8,479 nt of DNA from positions 1 to 8,479 of the forward strand of contig JAIORT010000163.1 in assembly GCA_021107975.1 (NCBI GenBank), read 5' to 3'. The notes under the pieces were generated by a model. It did not search any database and was not told the DNA's origin. It worked only from the letters and a program-made list of their open reading frames with translations. The stretch comes from Bacteroidales bacterium (GTDB lineage Bacteria > Bacteroidota > Bacteroidia > Bacteroidales > JAADJA01). The position numbers were made by a program, and so were the translations under genes. How positions within the stretch are numbered: the stretch's first letter is position 1; each line of letters opens with the position of its first letter. Below, piece by piece: positions 4,147 through 8,479 of this stretch.

Positions 4147-6780
4147 ATGACTATTCACAAAACGAAACATTTATTACTCATAATCATTTTCTATTTAGGA
4201 GTTGATGCCATGAGTCAAGAGTCTGTAATAAAGAAATATTCCGCAATTGAAATTATTGGAGAGCCTGTAATTGATGGGAGGCTTGATGACAAGTGTTGGG
4301 AGGGTTCGAATTGGGAGACTGACTTTAAACAGTGGGAACCTTATAACGGAGAAAAACCAAGTCAAAAAACCGAATTCAAATTATTATTTAATGAGAATAA
4401 TCTTTTTGTTGGTATAAGAGCTTATGATTCAGCCCCTGATAGCATAAAATGTTTAACTTTTAAACGAGATGTTATTGGTGGTGATTATGTTGGTGTTTTA
4501 ATTGATTCTTATCATGATTTAAGAACAGCATTTGTTTTTCGAGTTAGTTCTGCAGGCACAAAATCTGATTATATTATATTTAATGATGGGGATGGTTATG
4601 AAATTACTTGGAATCCTATTTGGTACACTAAAGTAAGTATGGATAGTTTAGGATGGTATGCCGAAATGAAAATACCATTTAGTCAATTAAGATTTGAAAA
4701 AAACTCTGAAAAAGTATGGGGGCTTAATGTGGTGCGAAAAATATTTAGATTACCTGAAATAAATTATTGGTCACATATACCTAAAGATGCTCCTGGTTTT
4801 GTACATCTTTTTGGAGAGCTGGATAACTTGCAATCAATCGAACCTAAAAAACAATTAGAAGTAACGCCTTATATCGTAGGGCAAACTGAACGTTTTAAAG
4901 AAGAACCCGGTAATCCTTTTGCTACCGGTAAAAAAAGCATGACAAAGTTCGGATTAGATAGTAAAATTGGTGTTTCAAATAACTTCATTGTTGATTTAAC
5001 AATTAATCCTGATTTTGGTCAGGTTGAAGCGGATCCATCAGAGGTTAACCTCACAGTATTTGAAACTTTTTTTGAGGAGAGAAGACCTTTTTTTGTTGAA
5101 GGAAGTAATATAACGTCATTTGATATGGGGTTAGAAAACCAGGATGGTAATAATAATTTATTTTATTCACGAAGAATAGGCCGAAAACCAAGTATCTCCC
5201 CCTCATATACTGAAGGAGAATATATATATGTTCCTGAATTTACCAGAATACTTGGAGCAGCTAAAATTACCGGAAAAACAAGTAATGGTTTATCTGTTGG
5301 TATAATTGAAAGTGTAACTGATAAAGTACGAGCCGAAATTGATTTGAATGGAAACAGAAGATACGAAACCGTTGAGCCTTTAACTAATTATTTTGTAAGC
5401 CGAATTCAAAAAGATTTTAGCAAGGGCGAAACAATACTTGGGGGTATGTTTACGGCAACGAACAGAAAAACAGGGATAGATTCATTAGCTGATCAAATGC
5501 ATGCTAATTCATATACCGGTGGTGTTGATTTTACAAAGGCTTTTCATAATAGAACCTATTTACTTGAGACACAATTTGCTTTCTCACATTTAACAGGTAG
5601 TAAAAACTCAATTACAAAACTACAGTGTTCACCAATCAGGCAATTTCAAAGACAGGGAATTGATCATGTTTCAGTTGACTCTTCATTGACTTCTTTAACT
5701 GGAACAGGTGGAAAATTAATTTTCAGAAAGAATGGAAATGGACATTTTAATTATAAGGTTGCATTTTCATGGTCTTCGCCAGGTTTTGAGCTAAACGATA
5801 TTGGATACCTTAGGTCTGCAGACAATATTACTCAACTAATTTGGGGTGGATATAATATTTGGAAGCCTGTTGGAATTTTTAAAGCCCTGGATTTCAATTT
5901 AAGTGAATGGTCTGAATGGGATTTTGGCGGCACAAATTTACTAACTGCATTAACATATAGTTCCAACTTTCTTTTTACAAATGACTGGAATATTATTACT
6001 GTGTATAATTACTTTTTTAATATTAATGACCCTTATGTTTTAAGAGGAGGACCTTATCTAAAATTACCCCAAAAAAACAGTTTTTATTTCAATATAAGTA
6101 CGGGTATAAAAAGAAAATTGGCAGCTTCAATTGTCTCATCTTTTATTAGAAGCAATAATAATTATCGTAATGAATCAATGATTGGTATTACTCTGAGATT
6201 AAGGCCAAATAGTCATTTATTCTTTAGTCTTGAACCACAATATTCTACCCATATGAATAAATTACAGTATGTAAATACAACTTCTTATTCAAGTGATGCA
6301 CGTTATATAATGGGCACATTAGATCAAACTACTTTTAGCTCTACTATCCGTTTAAATTACTTTATCTTGCCAAATTTATCTATCGAATACTGGGGGCAAC
6401 CATTTTTTTCAACCGGTAAATTCTCTGAATTTAAATACATAAATAATCCAACATCTAAAATATTTTCTGAGCGTTTTAATGTGTATTCTTCGGAACAAAT
6501 TCATCAAAATGAGGATATTTATGATATTGATGAAAATGGAGATGGCTCAATTGATTATACTTTTAGCAATCCGGACTTTTGTGTACGGAACTTTTTAAGC
6601 AACCTGGTTTTTCGTTGGGAATATCATCCCGGCTCAACAGTTTATCTAATTTGGAGCCAAACTCAAATTAATAACCGTTATAGTCAGGAAACAAGCGTAA
6701 TAGACAATTTTCAGAAACTTTTTGAAACTGTACCACATAATGTATTCTTAATAAAACTCTCTTATCGTATTGGAAGGTAA
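4147..6780 (+). CDS. DUF5916 outer-membrane protein with CBM9-like N-terminal domain
   Basis: The 877-residue protein starts with a signal peptide (KTKHLLLIIIFYLGVDAMSQ, cleavage probably near residues 21-24). Residues ~38-225 form a CBM9-like beta-sandwich (PVIDGRLDDKCWE, then the TEFKLLFNENNLFVGIRAYD strand pair, and WYAEMKIPFSQLRF). The DUF5916 signature follows at 287-319: NPDFGQVEADPSEVNLTVFE and FFEERRPFFVEGS. The rest is rich in alternating aromatic strands, typical of an outer-membrane beta-barrel, and ends NVFLIKLSYRIGR. A DxDxNGDG-type loop (Asp793, 795, Asn797, Asp799, then IDY) could bind calcium. Length is within or near the upper range for the family. The biochemical role of DUF5916 proteins is not established; carbohydrate binding or surface transport is only suggested by domain resemblance. 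It is probably transcribed from its own promoter. Confidence 0.9.
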   Translation: MTIHKTKHLLLIIIFYLGVDAMSQESVIKKYSAIEIIGEPVIDGRLDDKCWEGSNWETDFKQWEPYNGEKPSQKTEFKLLFNENNLFVGIRAYDSAPDSIKCLTFKRDVIGGDYVGVLIDSYHDLRTAFVFRVSSAGTKSDYIIFNDGDGYEITWNPIWYTKVSMDSLGWYAEMKIPFSQLRFEKNSEKVWGLNVVRKIFRLPEINYWSHIPKDAPGFVHLFGELDNLQSIEPKKQLEVTPYIVGQTERFKEEPGNPFATGKKSMTKFGLDSKIGVSNNFIVDLTINPDFGQVEADPSEVNLTVFETFFEERRPFFVEGSNITSFDMGLENQDGNNNLFYSRRIGRKPSISPSYTEGEYIYVPEFTRILGAAKITGKTSNGLSVGIIESVTDKVRAEIDLNGNRRYETVEPLTNYFVSRIQKDFSKGETILGGMFTATNRKTGIDSLADQMHANSYTGGVDFTKAFHNRTYLLETQFAFSHLTGSKNSITKLQCSPIRQFQRQGIDHVSVDSSLTSLTGTGGKLIFRKNGNGHFNYKVAFSWSSPGFELNDIGYLRSADNITQLIWGGYNIWKPVGIFKALDFNLSEWSEWDFGGTNLLTALTYSSNFLFTNDWNIITVYNYFFNINDPYVLRGGPYLKLPQKNSFYFNISTGIKRKLAASIVSSFIRSNNNYRNESMIGITLRLRPNSHLFFSLEPQYSTHMNKLQYVNTTSYSSDARYIMGTLDQTTFSSTIRLNYFILPNLSIEYWGQPFFSTGKFSEFKYINNPTSKIFSERFNVYSSEQIHQNEDIYDIDENGDGSIDYTFSNPDFCVRNFLSNLVFRWEYHPGSTVYLIWSQTQINNRYSQETSVIDNFQKLFETVPHNVFLIKLSYRIGR

Positions 6781-6839
6781 TCAATGTACTGTGGGATGTA
6801 AAGTAAATCGATAGTACTATGTTATGAAATTTATTAATG

Positions 6840-6983
6840 AAAAATATATTTTGAGATTGAAGAAAAACAATTCACTGAATTGAAATCTGTTTTGAAAATA
6901 ATTTTACACGGTTTAGTAAAAATAGAATTAGATTAAAAGATTCAGGATTCAAAGTTTCATAATTCCTGACCCACCACAAATTA
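6840..6983 (+). pseudogene. 3' fragment of the Imm10-like gene, 144-bp repeat copy 2
   Basis: This is identical to 883-1026. It includes the last ~32 codons (IYFEIEEKQFTELKSVLKII onward), the stop codon and 47 bp of downstream DNA. No start codon or 5' part precedes it; the DUF5916 gene ends 59 bp upstream. Together with the 5' fragment at 2413 it could be the other half of one disrupted second copy. The IS110 core dinucleotide begins 8 bp after the repeat ends. Confidence 0.92.
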
Positions 6984-7029
6984 TACTAATTCTCGTACGT
7001 TTGCAAAAATATAGAAAAAGGACCATTTG

Positions 7030-7222
7030 ATTATTAATTTTGTAGTTTAATAATTTCAAATGGAAGAAGATAAGAAAGGAACTAATTCTAGGTACGTCAA
7101 GTACGATACCGTTGTTAAGAAATACATCTTATCTTCTATTTCCTTTCAAGTTTGGACTAAGTATTTAGGGATGTCCATTTATGGACAATCTCGTGTAAAA
7201 AGACGAGATAAAACTGTAAAGG
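7030..7222 (+). ncRNA. Candidate bridge RNA of the IS110 element
   Basis: The leader folds into the parts known for bridge RNAs. A 5' hairpin has attattaa (7030-7037) pairing with ttaataat (7047-7054). A target loop is closed by 7065-7075 with 7127-7137 (11 bp, perfect) and capped by the 7091-7110 hairpin. Its left side, 7081-7089, equals the left flank with core (actaattct). Its right side, 7113-7119 (tgttaag), is the reverse complement of the right flank with core (cttaaca). A donor loop is closed by 7142-7153 with 7211-7222 (two 5-bp stems) and holds the 7172-7187 hairpin. Inside it, 7160-7166 (agtattt) resembles the right-end sequence agtatct, and 7203-7209 (acgagat) is complementary to the right-end/core/left-end junction atctcgt. 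The 5' end is uncertain. A TAATTTTG box at 7035-7042 overlaps the first hairpin, and a weaker start could use TTTG at 7000-7003. Confidence 0.8.
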
Positions 7223-7250
7223 CAATTCCATTGAACAAAAACAAAATGAT

Positions 7251-8270
7251 ATGGAAGTATTAAGACAAAACGTAGGCAATGACATTGCCAAAGATTCATT
7301 TGTTGCAACTTTGACATTTTTACTGAAAGGTCAGTTAATCAAACATGTTGCCACAAAAAAGTTTACCAACAAGCCCAAGGGTTTTAAAGATTATTCCCAG
7401 TGGGTGGACAAACACAAAAAAGATAGCATAGATGTTAATTTCACAATGGAGGCTACCGGTGTTTATTATGAGAACCTGGCATATTACTTATTTGAAAATG
7501 GAGAAACCATTCATGTCCTGCTCCCAAATAAAGCAAAGAAATTTGCAGGGAGTTTGAACATTAAATCCAAAACGGATAAAATAGACTCTAAAATATTGGG
7601 GCAGATGGGTGTTGAAAGAGAACTTGAAAAATGGCAACTAAGTTCTAAAATATACAGGCAATTAAGGACATTGACAAGGGAAAGGTCACAATTAGTAAAA
7701 GAAAGTACCAGGGTCAAAAACCAACTTCATGCAGAACAGCATACGGCAAAACCGATGAAAAGCACCATAAGGAGAATGAAGGGGCACATTAAATATTTAG
7801 AAAGACATATAGCGAATGTGGAAAAGGAGATTAGAGTTTTGGTAAAATCGGATAATTTCGTTGCTGATAAAGTGAAGAAAATCACCACTGTGCCTGGTCT
7901 TGATTTCACCACTGTCGTAAATATTATTGCTGAAACGCAGGGGTTTTCAAACGCCAATAGTATTAAGCAGTTAACCAGTTTCGCCGGTTACGATGTCCAA
8001 CTTAAAGAATCCGGAAAATGGAAAGGGAAATCAAGGATTTCAAAAAAAGGGAACAGTCATATAAGGGGGGCTCTTTACATGCCGTCCCTGTCGGCAAAAA
8101 CACATTCTCAAACCTATGGAAGATTTTATGAACGGATAAACACGAAAAAGCAAAATGGATTAATTTCATCCACGGCAGTACAAAGAAAACTTCTTGGGTT
8201 AATTTATACTTTGTGGAAAAATGATACTACTTATATTGAAAATTATCAATTACAAAAAAAAGCATCATAA
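7251..8270 (+). CDS. IS110-family DEDD transposase (recombinase)
   Basis: The 339-residue protein has the N-terminal RuvC-like domain with D11 (GNDIAKDSF), E67 (FTMEATGVYYENLAYYL), and D109 and D112 (KSKTDKIDSKILG). A helical linker of about 130-205 follows. The C-terminal Transposase_20 domain (~208-290) reads ITTVPGLDFTTVVNIIAE, then FSNANSIKQLTSFAGYD, and the block ISKKGNSHIRGALYMPSLSA, with the catalytic serine probably Ser281. These enzymes insert and excise through a guide RNA pairing with donor and target DNA. The length is normal and all key residues are present, so the gene looks functional. The start is ATG 7251, directly after the RNA leader. No in-frame start further upstream is credible. 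Confidence 0.93.
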   Translation: MEVLRQNVGNDIAKDSFVATLTFLLKGQLIKHVATKKFTNKPKGFKDYSQWVDKHKKDSIDVNFTMEATGVYYENLAYYLFENGETIHVLLPNKAKKFAGSLNIKSKTDKIDSKILGQMGVERELEKWQLSSKIYRQLRTLTRERSQLVKESTRVKNQLHAEQHTAKPMKSTIRRMKGHIKYLERHIANVEKEIRVLVKSDNFVADKVKKITTVPGLDFTTVVNIIAETQGFSNANSIKQLTSFAGYDVQLKESGKWKGKSRISKKGNSHIRGALYMPSLSAKTHSQTYGRFYERINTKKQNGLISSTAVQRKLLGLIYTLWKNDTTYIENYQLQKKAS

Positions 8271-8311
8271 AAAATGAAAGGAGAAAAAGGACATCAGGTA
8301 ATGCGGAGATT

Positions 8312-8420
8312 AAGCCTTCTTTCTGCTTTTTTGCGGAGCAAAAACAGTAGTGGGAGCAAAGCTCCCACTACACAAGATAGACTTCAGTACAAAGCGTTGA
8401 CCGAAGCCTTCTTTCTGCTT
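8312..8420. repeat. 17-bp direct repeats flanking REP-like hairpins in the IS110 right end
   Basis: aagccttctttctgctt occurs at 8312-8328 and again at 8404-8420. Between the copies are a T/A-rich hairpin (tttttgc 8328-8334 with gcaaaaa 8338-8344) and a perfect 11-bp stem with a 3-bp loop (8347-8357 with 8361-8371, gtagtgggagc and its complement). The palindromes resemble dispersed REP-type sequences. They may be an insertion into the right end that duplicated the 17 bp, or part of the element itself. Confidence 0.7.
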
Positions 8421-8479
8421 GGACAAAAATATGAAAAATTTATTATAAATAATTTGGAATTTAACACAGTATCTTAACA

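Larger units (their letters stand above)
6994..8474 (+). mobile_element. Complete IS110-family insertion sequence
   Basis: The element holds a 257-bp left end with a bridge-RNA-like structure, a DEDD transposase gene, and a ~200-bp right end. IS110 elements lack terminal inverted repeats and recombine at a short core, so the ends were placed from the guide matches. The left flank is actaatt-CT at 6985-6993 and the right flank is CT-taaca at 8473-8479. Both match guides in the leader and both contain CT. Counting one core, the length is 1481 bp, normal for the family. The predicted empty site is tactaatt-CT-taaca. The element lies in the same orientation as the other genes and appears intact, so it may be active. 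Confidence 0.8.

Noticed and set aside
7060..7263. 67-codon frame before the transposase
   Set aside because: It overlaps the RNA structure, whose stems and guide matches explain the sequence, and it overlaps the transposase start. It has no recognisable protein features.
7511..7957. Two minus-strand frames inside the transposase gene
   Set aside because: They are opposite-strand shadows of a well-supported transposase gene and have no domain features.
8274..8477. 67-codon frame after the transposase
   Set aside because: It consists of the right end of the IS with its direct repeats and palindrome and runs across the predicted IS boundary.

Overview
The window is AT-rich DNA that most likely comes from a Bacteroidota bacterium. 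The signs are a DUF5916 outer-membrane protein of the kind common in that phylum, a membrane-anchored LuxR-type regulator, start codons without clear Shine-Dalgarno sequences, several matches to the Bacteroidota promoter pattern TTG-N19-21-TAnnTTTG, and short GC-rich palindromes of the kind scattered through these genomes. No rRNA, tRNA or CRISPR array was seen.

Bases 1-2942 are a patchwork of accessory DNA. In order they hold: the 3' part of an unrecognised gene that enters from outside the window; an intact small gene resembling Imm10-type immunity proteins of polymorphic toxin systems (623-979); a ~180-bp element with 17-bp inverted ends and six nested palindromes (1045-1225); a short unrecognised reading frame (1289-1438); a KilA-N domain gene (1608-2324); a truncated BRO-N (phage antirepressor-like) gene (2538-2780); and a remnant ending like a restriction-modification methylase. 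Broken copies of the immunity gene lie between these modules: two 5' fragments (1461-1532 and 2413-2531) and a perfect 144-bp copy of its 3' end and downstream sequence (6840-6983).

Bases 3003-6780 are a more conventional pair in the same orientation: a regulator with about seven membrane segments and a C-terminal LuxR helix-turn-helix, then a large DUF5916 outer-membrane beta-barrel protein with a CBM9-like N-terminal domain. Between them sit a perfect 10-bp-arm palindrome and a good promoter match, which suggests that the regulator may control the barrel gene. The pair is bracketed by the 5' immunity fragment at 2413 and the 3' fragment at 6840.

Bases 6994-8474 are a complete IS110-family element. 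Its transposase has the D-E-D-D residues and the C-terminal serine region. The 257-bp leader folds on paper like a bridge RNA: a 5' hairpin and two internal loops. One loop carries a 9-nt match to the left flank including a CT core (6985-6993) and a 7-nt complement to the right flank (8473-8479). The other loop carries probable donor guides for the element's own ends. These matches place both ends of the element and predict the empty target site. This programmable-recombinase module, set beside a shattered immunity gene, is the most striking content of the window.
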